Below, one piece after another: positions 16,391-24,967 of a DNA stretch of 64,000 nt; the first letter of the stretch is position 1; every line of letters starts with the position of its first letter. The notes beneath the pieces are model-generated. The model was not told the origin of the DNA. It made no database searches and was given only the letters and a program-made list of their open reading frames with translations. The stretch is from Ruegeria sp. Alg231-54 (lineage in GTDB: Bacteria > Pseudomonadota > Alphaproteobacteria > Rhodobacterales > Rhodobacteraceae). The position numbers and the translations under genes are program-made. Location: assembly GCF_900143525.1 (NCBI RefSeq), contig NZ_FREZ01000004.1, positions 124,001 through 188,000 on the forward strand. The letters are read 5' to 3'.

Positions 16391-16429
16391 AAAAACGCCG
16401 CGCGAACTCAATCGCGCGGCGTTTTTTTG
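16391..16429 (+). terminator. Rho-independent terminator of the sugar ABC operon
   Basis: A 12-bp stem AACGCCGCGCGA (16394-16405) pairs with TCGCGCGGCGTT (16412-16423) around a 6-base loop, followed by a T run. An A run on the other side means it may also serve the convergent mlaC transcript. Confidence 0.92.
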
Positions 16430-16457
16430 CGTTTGAACCGGGTCAGCTGACCTTGTT

Positions 16458-17057
16458 CTAGCTCAAGTCCTTGATCAGACGGTTCAGGTCCCCACCGCGG
16501 GCGTCCAGCATCGCGCCGACCTCGGTCCGTTCGGTCAGCAGCATATTCACCCCTTCGATGAACATGTTGAAGAACTTGTCGCGGCCTGATTTGTCCGACA
16601 CCAGGAATGTCACCTCGAACGGGGACGAACCCTGCAGCTTGACCGAAGTGCGTACCTCGTAACCGGCCTTGATTTTCCGGGCCTTCCGGACGGTGACTTG
16701 CCCACCAATGAATTCGCGGAAACGTCGGCCATACTTGTTCGAGATATAGCCCTGAAACGCTCTGGTGAACTGCTTCAACTGCGACGGGCTGGCCGAACGG
16801 GCATCTGCCCCCAGGACATAACGCGCCATGATCGGCACATCGGCATATTGCACAAAGACCTTTTCGAAATCGCGGATCATCGCCTTTTCGGATTTGCCCG
16901 AGGCGATAATGCGGTTGATGTCATCCACGACACTGACGACAAGAGCCTTGGCGCTGGCTTCAGTCTGGGCGAAGGCGGAAAATGGCAGGGCGGTCAGTGT
17001 CAGGCTGGAAAGGCCTGTGGCGACAAAACCGCGCCGGTTCATATGGTTACTCGGCAT
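16458..17057 (-). CDS. mlaC: MlaC-type phospholipid-binding periplasmic protein
   Basis: The product of about 199 residues belongs to the MlaC/Ttg2D family. These soluble periplasmic proteins shuttle phospholipids between outer-membrane MlaA and the inner-membrane MlaFEDB transporter. The N-terminus has a twin-arginine-like signal (MNRRGFVATGLSSLTLTALP). Family blocks are KAMIRDFEKVFVQYADVPIM, ARYVLGADAR, FTRAFQGYISNKYGRRFREF and FFNMFIEGVNMLLTERTEV. The start at ATG 17057 is chosen because GAGGA lies 5 bases upstream, inside the end of mlaA; ATG 17042, giving MNRRGF directly, is possible. mlaA and mlaC are adjacent and co-transcribed here, while mlaFED must lie elsewhere. Confidence 0.88.
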   Translation of the reverse strand: MPSNHMNRRGFVATGLSSLTLTALPFSAFAQTEASAKALVVSVVDDINRIIASGKSEKAMIRDFEKVFVQYADVPIMARYVLGADARSASPSQLKQFTRAFQGYISNKYGRRFREFIGGQVTVRKARKIKAGYEVRTSVKLQGSSPFEVTFLVSDKSGRDKFFNMFIEGVNMLLTERTEVGAMLDARGGDLNRLIKDLS

Positions 17058-17919
17058 AGGGGTCCTCATAGGGGTCCTCGTATGGGTCTAGGTAGGGATC
17101 TCTGACAGGGTCGGTCCCGTTGTCTGCGTAAGGGTCGTCGTAAAGACCCAGATAGGTTTCTTCGTCGTCTCTCGCCAGTTCAAATCGGCGATTTTGTAGG
17201 TAAATGGTCCGCGCCTGCGCATAACTGTCGGCGCTTTCATACAGGATCGAGTCGACCGTGTCCGAAAAACGCCCCCGATCGCCCATCCGGCGCACGATCT
17301 CGGCATAGACACCGATATTGTCGACCGGACGGACCGGAGAGAAGTTGATCGGGTTCGAGAACAGGTTGACGATAACGCCAATCGAGTCCCGCTGCGTTGA
17401 CGGGCCATAGAGCGGCAGCTCGACATAAGCGCCCTCGCCGAAACCCCAGACGTGCAGCGTTTCACCGAAATCGGTATCCACAGGCGGAAGGTTCAGCTCG
17501 TCGGCGGGGGCTGACAACCCCAGGCCACCAACGGTCGTGTTGATCACAAACTGCAGCAATGCGTTGCCCGACTGCTTGAGGTTGCCTTGCAGCAGGTAAT
17601 CCACGGCTTGGCCCGGCATCGTCAGGTTTTCGGCAAAATGATTGAAACTGGTCACCATCGGGTCGGGCACGATCTTTACGTACCCTTTCGAGGCTGGACG
17701 AAACAGAAACCGGTCGACGCCAAGGTTGAACTTGTGGATACCCCGGTTGTTGCTTTCGTACGGATCAAATGCTTCACCCTGCTGAACACCCTCCGGAGGG
17801 CGTGTGGTGCAGGCGCTGAGAACTGCCAATACGGACACAACGATCAGGGGTTTTAGGTTGATTCTGCTCAACACGATCTTTGCCACTCCAAAACGTTCGG
17901 ACAGTCCGCGCCCAAACAC
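17047..17919 (-). CDS. mlaA: MlaA/VacJ outer-membrane lipoprotein
   Basis: MlaA sits in the outer membrane and removes phospholipids from its outer leaflet for return by MlaC. The 290-residue product carries a lipobox (VLSAC, Cys at residue 37) after a hydrophobic signal. The VacJ domain includes FDPYESNNRGIHKFNLGVDR, VTSFNHFAENLTMPGQAVDY and FGETLHVWGFGEGAYVELPL. The C-terminus beyond about residue 262 is an acidic tail of repeated DPY units (DPYADNG … DPYLDPYEDPYEDPYAE), visible in DNA as a 12-bp tandem repeat. This lies outside the conserved domain and may vary in copy number between strains. The presumed start leaves a long 36-residue leader, so a start nearer the hydrophobic core is possible. 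Confidence 0.9.
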   Translation of the reverse strand: MFGRGLSERFGVAKIVLSRINLKPLIVVSVLAVLSACTTRPPEGVQQGEAFDPYESNNRGIHKFNLGVDRFLFRPASKGYVKIVPDPMVTSFNHFAENLTMPGQAVDYLLQGNLKQSGNALLQFVINTTVGGLGLSAPADELNLPPVDTDFGETLHVWGFGEGAYVELPLYGPSTQRDSIGVIVNLFSNPINFSPVRPVDNIGVYAEIVRRMGDRGRFSDTVDSILYESADSYAQARTIYLQNRRFELARDDEETYLGLYDDPYADNGTDPVRDPYLDPYEDPYEDPYAE

Positions 17920-18165
17920 TTAATCAATACTCTCTTTGGCCGTTGTGCCCGGCCTACCCAAAGTCACATAGGCGTTTCGCTACCAATATGAAACAGATAG
18001 CGTTTAACCTGCCGAATAGGTCAACGTAAAGTGACACAGGTTCAACAGTTCAGAATAAGAAAAGTTACGCCCACAACCGGTGCAGGTCACATCGCCGTTT
18101 TCGCACTTTTCGATCCTTGCCTTCCCGGTTAGCTTCGCCCCGACTCAAATTTGGGAGGAGACCTC

Positions 18166-18621
18166 ATGAGCATCGCGGCGAAACTGGAAAGCCTGGGTGT
18201 CAACCTACCGGACGCGCCTGCGCCGGCAGCCAACTACGTGCCCTTCGTGCGCGTGGGCAATATCGTCTATGTCTCGGGGCAGATCTCGAAGGCGGATGAT
18301 CTGATCACTGGCAAGCTGGGCGACAACATGGAAGTCGAAGCAGGCGCTGCTGCGGCCAAGGTATGTGCGATCAACCTTCTGGCGCAGGTCAAAGCGGCCT
18401 GCGGTGGCGATATCGAAAAGTTGGTGCGCGTCATCAAGCTGACCGGGTTTGTGAACTCGACGGCAGATTTTACCGCGCAGCCGCAAGTCATCAACGGTGC
18501 GTCAGACTTTCTGGTCGAAGCGCTGGGTGATGCAGGTCGCCATTCGCGTTCAGCCGTCAGTGCGGCGGCACTGCCCTTAGGCGTCGCGGTTGAGATCGAA
18601 GGTATCTTCGAAGTTCAATGA
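18166..18621 (+). CDS. RidA family protein (YjgF/YER057c/UK114)
   Basis: RidA-family members hydrolyse reactive enamine/imine intermediates or have related roles. The 151-residue product starts at ATG 18166 after GGGAGGAG. It shows the family patterns NIVYVSGQISKADD, EVEAGAAAAKVCAINLLAQV and, near the end, GRHSRSAVSAAALPLGVAVE followed by IEGIFE, where RxAVxxxxLPxGxxVEIE is characteristic. The length is longer than canonical RidA (about 128 residues), which places it in one of the larger Rid subgroups, so deaminase activity is not assured. Its stop overlaps the glycerophosphodiesterase start by 4 bp. Confidence 0.85.
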   Translation: MSIAAKLESLGVNLPDAPAPAANYVPFVRVGNIVYVSGQISKADDLITGKLGDNMEVEAGAAAAKVCAINLLAQVKAACGGDIEKLVRVIKLTGFVNSTADFTAQPQVINGASDFLVEALGDAGRHSRSAVSAAALPLGVAVEIEGIFEVQ

Positions 18622-19385
18622 CGCCCGCGCTGCCTGACGTATTCCTTCAAGTCCCGCTGGCGCATCGTGCGCTACACGACAAAGAGGACAACCGCCCGGA
18701 AAACAGCCGGGCGGCCATTCGCGCCGCTGTGGACGCCGGTTATGGGATCGAGATTGATCTGCAACGGACCTCGGACGACCGGGCCATGGTGTTTCATGAC
18801 TATGACATGACCCGCCTGACCGGACAGCCCGGCCCGATCCAGCTGATCACGTCGGCTCAGGCATCAGGCACCATTCTGTTACACGCAGATGATGGCATCC
18901 CGACGTTGGATGAGGTGCTGCAGATCGTGGCGGGCAAGGTCCCGCTGCTGATCGAATTCAAGGATCAGGACGGCGCGATGGGCACATCCGTGGGCCCGCT
19001 GGAACAAGACGCCGTGCGTTCATTGTCAGGATACGATGGGCCGGTGGCGTTGATGTCGTTCAACCCAAACTCGGTCGCTGAACTGGCGCGGCTGGCACCG
19101 CATCTGCCGCGTGGCATCGTGACGGGATCGTACCAGCCCAAGGTCGAGCTTTTACCTCAGAGTGTTTGTGACCACCTGCGCGACATTCCAGATTTCGACC
19201 GTGTCGGGGCCAGTTTCATCAGCCATGAGGTCGAAGACCTTGACCGCCCCCGCGTGGCCGAACTGAAGGCACGCGGTGTACCGATCCTGTGCTGGACTGT
19301 GCGGTCGCCTGAACAAGAGGCAGAGGCCCGCGAAGTTGCGGACAATGTGACGTTCGAAGGGTATCTGGCTGCACAACCGGGTTGA
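18618..19385 (+). CDS. Glycerophosphodiester phosphodiesterase family protein
   Basis: The 255-residue protein has the GDPD TIM-barrel motifs: LAHRALHDKEDNRPENS (the HR…E/N motif) near residues 10-27, GIEIDLQRTSDD with the metal-binding Glu and Asp near 42, and VFHDYDMTRLTG with the second catalytic His near 58. LLIEFKDQDG follows, and the barrel closes with PILCWTVRSPEQ. Members release glycerol-3-phosphate and an alcohol from glycerophosphodiesters, often recycling phospholipid headgroups. There is no signal peptide, so it is cytoplasmic. It is translationally coupled to ridA (ATGA overlap) and followed by a FemAB-like gene after 45 bp. Confidence 0.87.
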   Translation: MTPALPDVFLQVPLAHRALHDKEDNRPENSRAAIRAAVDAGYGIEIDLQRTSDDRAMVFHDYDMTRLTGQPGPIQLITSAQASGTILLHADDGIPTLDEVLQIVAGKVPLLIEFKDQDGAMGTSVGPLEQDAVRSLSGYDGPVALMSFNPNSVAELARLAPHLPRGIVTGSYQPKVELLPQSVCDHLRDIPDFDRVGASFISHEVEDLDRPRVAELKARGVPILCWTVRSPEQEAEAREVADNVTFEGYLAAQPG

Positions 19386-19430
19386 ACCAGCCCTGCAACG
19401 TCACAGATAAAGATCAGAGGCGGAGGGCAA

Positions 19431-20618
19431 ATGGATCAGGCACAGATCGAGGTTCGGGTGCTGGGCTCGCTGTCGCAGATATCTGCGGCGGAATGGGACA
19501 GCTGCGCCTGCCCCGAGGTTGCCGATGGCGGCCGTCCGCTTGATCCGTTTACCACCCACCGGTTTCTGCTGGCACTTGAGCACAGCGGCTCGGTTGGGCG
19601 CGGAACTGGCTGGCAGCCGCAATACCTGACGGCCTATCTGGACGGGATGCTGATCGCGGCGGCGCCGATGTATGCCAAATCCCACAGTCAGGGCGAATAC
19701 ATCTTCGACCACAACTGGGCGCATGCCTATGAAGGTGCCGGGGGTCGTTATTATCCCAAGCTACAGATCGCCGTACCGTTCACTCCCGCAACAGGCCGCC
19801 GTTTTCTGGTTCGCCCCGGCTATGACTCGGTTGGCATGTCTGCGCTGGTTCAGGGGGCGGTGCAATTGGCTGCGGACAATCAGGTGTCTTCGGTCCACGC
19901 GACTTTCTGCACCGAAGACGAGGCGCTGGCGGGCGAACAGATGGGCCTTATGCTGCGCCAGTCACAGCAATTTCACTGGCTGAATGACGAATACCAGGAT
20001 TTCGACGGATTTCTTGCGGCGTTATCATCGCGCAAGCGCAAGAATATTCGCAAAGAACGTGCGCAAGCCGTCGATTTTGGCGGCGAAATCCGCACGCTGA
20101 CAGGCGATGACCTGCGCCCCGAACACTGGGATGCCTTCTGGCAGTTCTATCAGGACACCGGGTCCCGTAAATGGGGCGTTCCCTATCTGACCCGCCAATT
20201 CTTTGATATTGCTCATGAAATCATGGCGAATGACATGGCTTTGGTGCTGGCTGAACGGGACGGATACCCCATCGCCGGGGCTTTAAATTTCATCGGCCGC
20301 GAAACGCTTTTTGGACGGTATTGGGGTTGCACTGAACATTACGCCTGCCTGCATTTCGAACTGTGCTATTATAGGGCGATCGACTTTGCCATTGCGGAAG
20401 GTCTGGCGCGGGTCGAAGCAGGCGCGCAGGGTGAACATAAGTTGGCGCGCGGTTACTTGCCCACGCGCACGCACAGCTTGCATTGGGTCAACGACCCGGG
20501 CTTTGCCGATGCGATCAAGAAATATCTGGACGCCGAGGCCCACGCAGTGGGAGAAGAGATCGAGATTTTGACGGATTATGGTCCGTTCAGAAAATCGAAT
20601 CCGGAGGAACAGCAATGA
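19431..20618 (+). CDS. FemAB-like GNAT-fold acyltransferase (DUF482/FemAB_like)
   Basis: The 395-residue product matches the peptidogalycan-biosynthesis/FemAB_like family: EWDSCACPE … [20 protein letters not shown] near the start, [18 protein letters not shown] near residue 85, [20 protein letters not shown] near 200 and [20 protein letters not shown] near 335. The family is widespread in proteobacteria and has a duplicated GNAT fold. Its substrate is unsettled, so the function here is unassigned beyond acyl or aminoacyl transfer. It has a GGAGG-like ribosome binding site and overlaps phhB by 4 bp, so it belongs to the ridA-GDPD-phhB transcript. Confidence 0.8.
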   Translation: MDQAQIEVRVLGSLSQISAAEWDSCACPEVADGGRPLDPFTTHRFLLALEHSGSVGRGTGWQPQYLTAYLDGMLIAAAPMYAKSHSQGEYIFDHNWAHAYEGAGGRYYPKLQIAVPFTPATGRRFLVRPGYDSVGMSALVQGAVQLAADNQVSSVHATFCTEDEALAGEQMGLMLRQSQQFHWLNDEYQDFDGFLAALSSRKRKNIRKERAQAVDFGGEIRTLTGDDLRPEHWDAFWQFYQDTGSRKWGVPYLTRQFFDIAHEIMANDMALVLAERDGYPIAGALNFIGRETLFGRYWGCTEHYACLHFELCYYRAIDFAIAEGLARVEAGAQGEHKLARGYLPTRTHSLHWVNDPGFADAIKKYLDAEAHAVGEEIEILTDYGPFRKSNPEEQQ

Positions 20619-20908
20619 CGGAACTATTGTCGACCGAAACTCGCGGCCCTCTTCTTGATCCGCTGTTCGACAACGGCTGGACCATGGTCACGGACCGGGA
20701 CGCAATCACCAAGACCTTCATATTCGAAGATTTTGTTCATGCTTTTGGCTGGATGACCCAGGTGGCGATCTTTGCCGAGAAATGGAATCACCATCCCGAA
20801 TGGTCAAACGTGTACCGCACGGTCGAGGTCGTCCTGTCCACCCATGATGTGGGCGGTTTGTCAGCGCTGGATGCCAAGTTGGCGCGTAAAATGGACAGCC
20901 TCGTTTAA
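20615..20908 (+). CDS. phhB: 4a-hydroxytetrahydrobiopterin dehydratase (pterin-4a-carbinolamine dehydratase)
   Basis: The 97-residue protein is the size of DCoH/PhhB. It dehydrates 4a-hydroxytetrahydropterin formed by phenylalanine hydroxylase. Active-site motif [20 protein letters not shown] contains the conserved HH and the W-N-Y-V pattern, followed by [23 protein letters not shown] 20615 follows GGAGGAACAGC. It ends the ridA-GDPD-FemAB-phhB gene string. No phenylalanine hydroxylase gene is nearby, so it may serve an unlinked hydroxylase. Its last 4 bp overlap the convergent lipoprotein gene. Confidence 0.92.
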   Translation: MTELLSTETRGPLLDPLFDNGWTMVTDRDAITKTFIFEDFVHAFGWMTQVAIFAEKWNHHPEWSNVYRTVEVVLSTHDVGGLSALDAKLARKMDSLV

Positions 20909-21213
20909 CGGTCTCCTCTGGATCCCATGCCGCCGGCCAGAGAAGCTATTTCACCCAGACGACGGAAATCGGCGGGTGTGACCGTGCCGTTGCTGACGTC
21001 GATGCCTCGTGGAATACCGGTTGTCCGATTCCCAACCGAACGAACGCTGCGCGCGGCCGGGTTGATGTCCAAACAACGCGTATCATAGCACGTCAGGCCT
21101 GAAGTACTGATTTGGATCTGGGGCTGTCCGTTCGGTCCGGTCACCACGGGGGCCTGCGGCGCATCACAGGCGGCAAGAAACCCCAGAATGCTGAGGGCTA
21201 TCCACTTTTTCAT
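20905..21213 (-). CDS. Small lipoprotein of unknown function
   Basis: The 102-residue product has a short signal with a lipobox (ILGFLAAC, Cys at residue 16), then a proline/glutamine-rich linker and a compact region with two cysteines ([15 protein letters not shown]) that could form a disulphide. No family was recognised. The gene is convergent with phhB (4-bp overlap) and lies in a run of three small exported proteins on the minus strand (20905-21853). Probably an envelope lipoprotein. Confidence 0.65.
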   Translation of the reverse strand: MKKWIALSILGFLAACDAPQAPVVTGPNGQPQIQISTSGLTCYDTRCLDINPAARSVRSVGNRTTGIPRGIDVSNGTVTPADFRRLGEIASLAGGMGSRGDR

Positions 21214-21246
21214 ACCACACTCCTATCGTTCAGCCCGGTCGTGCGA

Positions 21247-21600
21247 TCAATCCAACTGGCCGTTTCCGTCCTGATCGGCGGCCAGGAAATCATCGCCCAT
21301 CTGCTGGTCATACTCTGATCGTGAAATAAAGCTGTCGTTGTTGCGGTCAACGTTTTGAAACCGCTTTATGTCCAGAAACGGCTTGGCTTCTTCCAGACCC
21401 AGCGTTCCGTTCTTGTCTTCGTCCATGGCCTGAAAAGCATAATCCGAAAAGGCGTTAAACTCGTCCTTGGACAGGAAGCCATCGTTGTTGGAATCAATGG
21501 CGTTCAGCTCCTTTTCGTGCAGTTCAGCCACTGTTTCCGCCAAGGTTGCACTGGCCACCAGAATGATCGTTGTCGTTAGAATAGCTGTTTTCATCATCAT
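21247..21600 (-). CDS. Exported EF-hand calcium-binding protein
   Basis: After a signal peptide (TAILTTTIILVASATLA) the mature protein carries calcium-binding loops DSNNDGFLSKDE, DEDKNGTLGLEE and DRNNDSFISRSE. A last one, DQDGNGQLD, is cut short by the stop codon, so the fourth loop lacks its closing Glu. Three consecutive ATG codons (21600, 21597, 21594) follow GAGGAGAGA; the second or third has better spacing. Such small periplasmic EF-hand proteins are common in Rhodobacteraceae, with no settled role beyond calcium binding. Confidence 0.82.
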   Translation of the reverse strand: MMMKTAILTTTIILVASATLAETVAELHEKELNAIDSNNDGFLSKDEFNAFSDYAFQAMDEDKNGTLGLEEAKPFLDIKRFQNVDRNNDSFISRSEYDQQMGDDFLAADQDGNGQLD

Positions 21601-21607
21601 TCTCTCC

Positions 21608-21853
21608 TCAGCACGCGTAACGCTGGCCCGAGACACCGCCCGCGACGGCCCCTGCCGCAGTCAAGATGTCCTTGCCGGAGCCACCACCGAATTGATTGCC
21701 AATCGCCCCGCCGATCAGTGCGCCGCCTAGTGCGCCGCCGAGGCAGGCGATCTCATGCTGTCGTGCTTGCTGCTGTTGAGGTGTCGGGGCCGGGCCACAC
21801 GCTGCCAGCGCGCCTGCAGCACCCAGAATGACTGTGATGACTTTGAGCTTCAT
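21608..21853 (-). CDS. Small glycine-zipper lipoprotein
   Basis: The 81-residue product has a signal with lipobox (GALAAC, Cys near residue 19) and a glutamine-rich linker. A glycine-zipper segment follows (GGALGGALIGGAIGNQFGG, then AAGAVAGGVSG), of the type found in small outer-membrane lipoproteins and entericidin- or YmgG-like proteins. ATG 21853 follows GGGAG at suitable distance. It lies 7 bp upstream of the EF-hand gene, on the same strand, and is probably co-transcribed with it. Confidence 0.72.
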   Translation of the reverse strand: MKLKVITVILGAAGALAACGPAPTPQQQQARQHEIACLGGALGGALIGGAIGNQFGGGSGKDILTAAGAVAGGVSGQRYAC

Positions 21854-21927
21854 CAAAAAACTCCCTGAATGAATGGGGCAAGTATCGACCCATCAGGAAG
21901 TTGCATCAAGTGAAATAGGGTTAACGT

Positions 21928-21948
21928 GGCCCCGGTTGTACCGGGGCC
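21928..21948 (-). terminator. Stem-loop after the peroxiredoxin gene
   Basis: A perfect 8-bp stem GGCCCCGG/CCGGGGCC with a 5-base loop lies 9 bp past the peroxiredoxin stop. It has no T run, so it is a weak or Rho-assisted terminator candidate. Confidence 0.45.
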
Positions 21949-21956
21949 CGAGCGAC

Positions 21957-22442
21957 CTAGATGGCCTCAAGCAGACCTTCGCCCGCGGAAATCTCGCAGG
22001 CACCGGGGTTTTCCTCGAGGTTCAGCGCAACGACTTTGCCATCTTCGACCAACATCGCATAGCGCTTTGAGCGCGCTAGCAGGCCGACGGGCGGGGCGTC
22101 GAAATCCATGCCAATGGCCTTGGTGAATTCGGATGCGGCGTCGGCCAGCATGGTCAGGCCTGCGCCTGTCGCGCCAGTGGCTTCGCCCCATGCGCTCATT
22201 ACAAAGGGGTCGTTGACCGAGACGCAGATGATCTCGTCCACGCCCTTGGCGTCGAACTGTTCCTTGGTTCGCATAAAGCTGGGCACGTGTGCCGAATGGC
22301 AGGTTGGTGTGAATGCGCCGGGCACTGCAAAGATCACAACCTTGCGGCCTTTGGTCTTGTCTGAAATCCGAACCTCTTCGGGCCCTTCTGCCCCCATTTG
22401 AGTCAACGTTGCGTCGGGAAGCGTATCACCGGTTGAAATCAT
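21957..22442 (-). CDS. Peroxiredoxin, AhpE/Prx5-like (glutaredoxin/glutathione-dependent type)
   Basis: The 161-residue product is a thiol peroxidase of the Prx5 class. The peroxidatic Cys48 lies in VPGAFTPTCHSAHVPSF, and the resolving site is usually supplied by glutathione/glutaredoxin. Further family motifs are EIICVSVNDPFVMSAWGEAT and KRYAMLVEDGKVVALNLEEN. ATG 22442 follows AGGAGGAACAAG. The enzyme reduces hydrogen peroxide and alkyl hydroperoxides in the cytoplasm. It is divergent from the ferredoxin reductase gene with about 100 bp between them. Confidence 0.92.
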   Translation of the reverse strand: MISTGDTLPDATLTQMGAEGPEEVRISDKTKGRKVVIFAVPGAFTPTCHSAHVPSFMRTKEQFDAKGVDEIICVSVNDPFVMSAWGEATGATGAGLTMLADAASEFTKAIGMDFDAPPVGLLARSKRYAMLVEDGKVVALNLEENPGACEISAGEGLLEAI

Positions 22443-22541
22443 CTTGTTCCTCCTGTCGATTGGATTTGCAGAGTCGGCCTCAGCCGCAATATAGGTGAGC
22501 CAGAGAATGAAACCACGGGAATATGACAGGGCAGGACGAAC

Positions 22542-23753
22542 ATGAGCCATATTGTTGTGATCGGAGCCGGGCAGGCGGGATCATCTCTTGTTGCAAGGCT
22601 GCGCAAGGACGGGTTTGAAGGCGATATCACGCTGATCGGTGCCGAGCAGCATCTGCCCTATCAGCGCCCGCCACTGTCCAAGGCTTATCTGCTGGGTGAG
22701 ATGGAGCTTGAACGCCTGTTCCTACGCCCCGAAAGCTTCTACGCCGAAAGCAACATCACCCTGCATCTGCGCCAGCGCGTGACCGCGATCGATCCCAAGG
22801 CCAAGACTGTGACCGCGGGTGACGAGGTGATTTCATATGACGAACTGGCCCTGACCACTGGTTCCGACCCGCGTTACTTGCCTGCTGCCATTGGCGGTGA
22901 ACTGGAAGGAGTCCATGTCGTGCGCGACCTGACCCATATCGACGAGATGGAGCCCCGCGTGAAAGAGGGCGCCCGCGCCCTGATCGTTGGTGGTGGCTAT
23001 ATCGGGCTTGAAGCGGCCGCCGTCTGTGCCAAGCGCGGGGTCAAGGTTACTCTGGTCGAGATGGCGGAACGGATTTTGCAACGCGTCGCGGCACCGGAAA
23101 CCAGCGATTACTTCCGTGCTCTGCATACCGAATACGGTGCCGACATCCGTGAAGGCGTCGGGCTGGATCGTCTGGTCGGCGAAGACGGCAAGGTCACCGG
23201 AGCCATTCTGACTGATGGCACCAGGCTTGAGGTTGATTTCGTCGTGGTTGGCGTGGGCATCGCACCCTCGATCCAATTGGCCGAGATGGCCGGGTTGGAA
23301 TTGGACAACGGCATCAAAACGGATGCCCATGGCCGCACCTCTGATCCGGCTATCTGGGCGGCGGGCGATTGCGCGTCGTTCCCACATGATGGTGGCCGTA
23401 TCCGGCTGGAAAGTGTACCGAATGCCATCGATCAGGCCGAGATCGTTGCTCAGAACATGCTGGGTGCCGCCAAAGACTATGTGGCGACACCGTGGTTCTG
23501 GTCGGACCAGTATGACGTCAAACTACAGATCGCAGGTCTGAACACCGGCTATGACCGCGTGGTGACCCGTAAGGGTGACGGGCAGACGGTGTCCTTCTGG
23601 TACTACAAAGGCGATCAGCTGATTGCGGTAGATGCCATGAACGACCCGCGCGCTTACATGGTCGGCAAACGCCTGATAGACGCGGGCAAAACGGCCGACC
23701 CGGCCGTCGTGGCCGACCCAGACGCGGACCTGAAACCGCTGCTCAAAGCGTGA
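22542..23753 (+). CDS. FAD-dependent ferredoxin/rubredoxin reductase
   Basis: The 403-residue flavoprotein resembles rhodocoxin/putidaredoxin reductases (ThcD, CamA type), which pass electrons from NADH to a [2Fe-2S] ferredoxin for a cytochrome P450 or oxygenase. It has an N-terminal FAD motif VVIGAGQAGSSL, the family sequence LPYQRPPLSKAYL, an NADH motif LIVGGGYIGLEAAAVCAKRG and the flavin-binding WAAGDCASF. The C-terminal reductase domain includes PWFWSDQYDVKLQIAGL. No ferredoxin or P450 gene is next to it, so the partner is unknown. Its stop overlaps the rsmD start by 4 bp. Confidence 0.87.
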   Translation: MSHIVVIGAGQAGSSLVARLRKDGFEGDITLIGAEQHLPYQRPPLSKAYLLGEMELERLFLRPESFYAESNITLHLRQRVTAIDPKAKTVTAGDEVISYDELALTTGSDPRYLPAAIGGELEGVHVVRDLTHIDEMEPRVKEGARALIVGGGYIGLEAAAVCAKRGVKVTLVEMAERILQRVAAPETSDYFRALHTEYGADIREGVGLDRLVGEDGKVTGAILTDGTRLEVDFVVVGVGIAPSIQLAEMAGLELDNGIKTDAHGRTSDPAIWAAGDCASFPHDGGRIRLESVPNAIDQAEIVAQNMLGAAKDYVATPWFWSDQYDVKLQIAGLNTGYDRVVTRKGDGQTVSFWYYKGDQLIAVDAMNDPRAYMVGKRLIDAGKTADPAVVADPDADLKPLLKA

Positions 23754-24307
23754 GGATCATCGCCGGAGATTTCCGGGGCCGCGCCTTGGCCTCGGTCGGC
23801 AAAGGCGATGCCGGGGCGCATCTGCGTCCCACCACTGACCGCGTGCGTGAAAGCCTATTCAATGTGCTGAGCCATCAGATCGACTTTGATGGGCTGCGTG
23901 TTCTGGACCTTTTTGCCGGCACCGGAGCACTGGGGCTTGAGGCGCTGTCGCGCGGCGCGGCGCATGTGACTTTCGTTGATGACGGGCGTGTGGCGCAGGG
24001 ACTGATCCGTAAGAACATTGATCTGACCCAAAGCAAGGATCGTACCGATCTGATCCGTCGCGACGCGACGCGATTGGGCGACAATTCGGGCACACCTTGT
24101 GATCTGATTTTTCTCGACCCGCCTTACGGCAAAAGCCTGGGGCAAAAGGCGCTTGCTACGGTCACTCAAGGGGGGTGGTTCGCAAAAGATGCCTTGATCG
24201 TCTGGGAAGAAAACGCCCCCATGGAAGCGCCCGAAGGATTTGACCTGCACAATGCGCGTAAATATGGCGACACGCATATTTCGCTGATGTGGCGGACAGA
24301 GGTCTGA
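23750..24307 (+). CDS. rsmD: 16S rRNA (guanine(966)-N(2))-methyltransferase RsmD
   Basis: The 185-residue protein starts at GTG 23750. RsmD methylates G966 of 16S rRNA in the assembling small subunit. Motifs are MRIIAGDFRGRAL at the start, RPTTDRVRESLFNVLSHQID near residue 27, the SAM-binding DLFAGTGALGLEALSRGA near 52, and the catalytic LDPPYGKSLG near 122. Length and motif order are typical. It overlaps the reductase gene by 4 bp, and the HAD gene starts 1 bp after its stop. Confidence 0.93.
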   Translation: MRIIAGDFRGRALASVGKGDAGAHLRPTTDRVRESLFNVLSHQIDFDGLRVLDLFAGTGALGLEALSRGAAHVTFVDDGRVAQGLIRKNIDLTQSKDRTDLIRRDATRLGDNSGTPCDLIFLDPPYGKSLGQKALATVTQGGWFAKDALIVWEENAPMEAPEGFDLHNARKYGDTHISLMWRTEV

Positions 24308-24308
24308 C

Positions 24309-24944
24309 ATGCACGACCTGGTCATTTTCGATTGCGATGGTGTTCTGGTCGATAGTGAGGTTCTGTCCAATCAGGTTTTGATCGACAGCTTTGCGAGACA
24401 TGGGCTGAACCTGTCTTTGGCGGAGTGCATGGCGCTTTTCGTTGGCGGTACGATGACCGGTGTCCGCGACAAGGCCCGGGCGTTGGGCGCGGATCTACCT
24501 GAAGACTGGATCGAACAGATCTATTCGAAAACCTACGAAGTTCTGCGCACTGGCACGCCCCTGATCGCGGGTATCCCCGAGCTATTGGAGCAGCTGGATT
24601 CATTGGGTATTCCGTACTGCGTTGCCTCGAATGGCCGCCCGGAAAAGATGCAGATCACCCTAGGCCAGAACGGATTATGGGACAGGTTCCGGGATGTGAT
24701 GTTTTCGGCGCATGTTCTGGGGGTGGGTAAACCCGATCCTGCTTTGTTCATTGCAGCAGCGCAGCATTTCGGTGCCAATTCCCCAGTCGTCATCGAAGAC
24801 AGCGAAAGCGGAGTGACCGCTGCCAAGCACGCCGATATGCGGTGCCTTGGGTATGCGGCCCATGACGACGGTGCGCGGCTGGCTGCGTTGGGTGCCGAAG
24901 TCTTTGACGACATGGCGCAAGTGCCAAAGCTTTTGGGCCTATAG
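24309..24944 (+). CDS. HAD-superfamily hydrolase, phosphoglycolate phosphatase-like
   Basis: The 211-residue protein has HAD motif I FDCDGVLVDSE near residues 8-18, a cap domain after it, motif II VASNGRPEKM with the conserved Ser/Asn, and motif III/IV KPDPALFIAAAQ … VVIEDSESGVTAAKHADMRC. The DxDGVLxDSE form and cap type place it among beta-phosphoglucomutase/phosphoglycolate phosphatase-like enzymes. The physiological substrate cannot be read from sequence. It is co-directional with rsmD. Confidence 0.88.
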   Translation: MHDLVIFDCDGVLVDSEVLSNQVLIDSFARHGLNLSLAECMALFVGGTMTGVRDKARALGADLPEDWIEQIYSKTYEVLRTGTPLIAGIPELLEQLDSLGIPYCVASNGRPEKMQITLGQNGLWDRFRDVMFSAHVLGVGKPDPALFIAAAQHFGANSPVVIEDSESGVTAAKHADMRCLGYAAHDDGARLAALGAEVFDDMAQVPKLLGL

Positions 24945-24967
24945 CCCAATTATGCTAGGATTGACGG

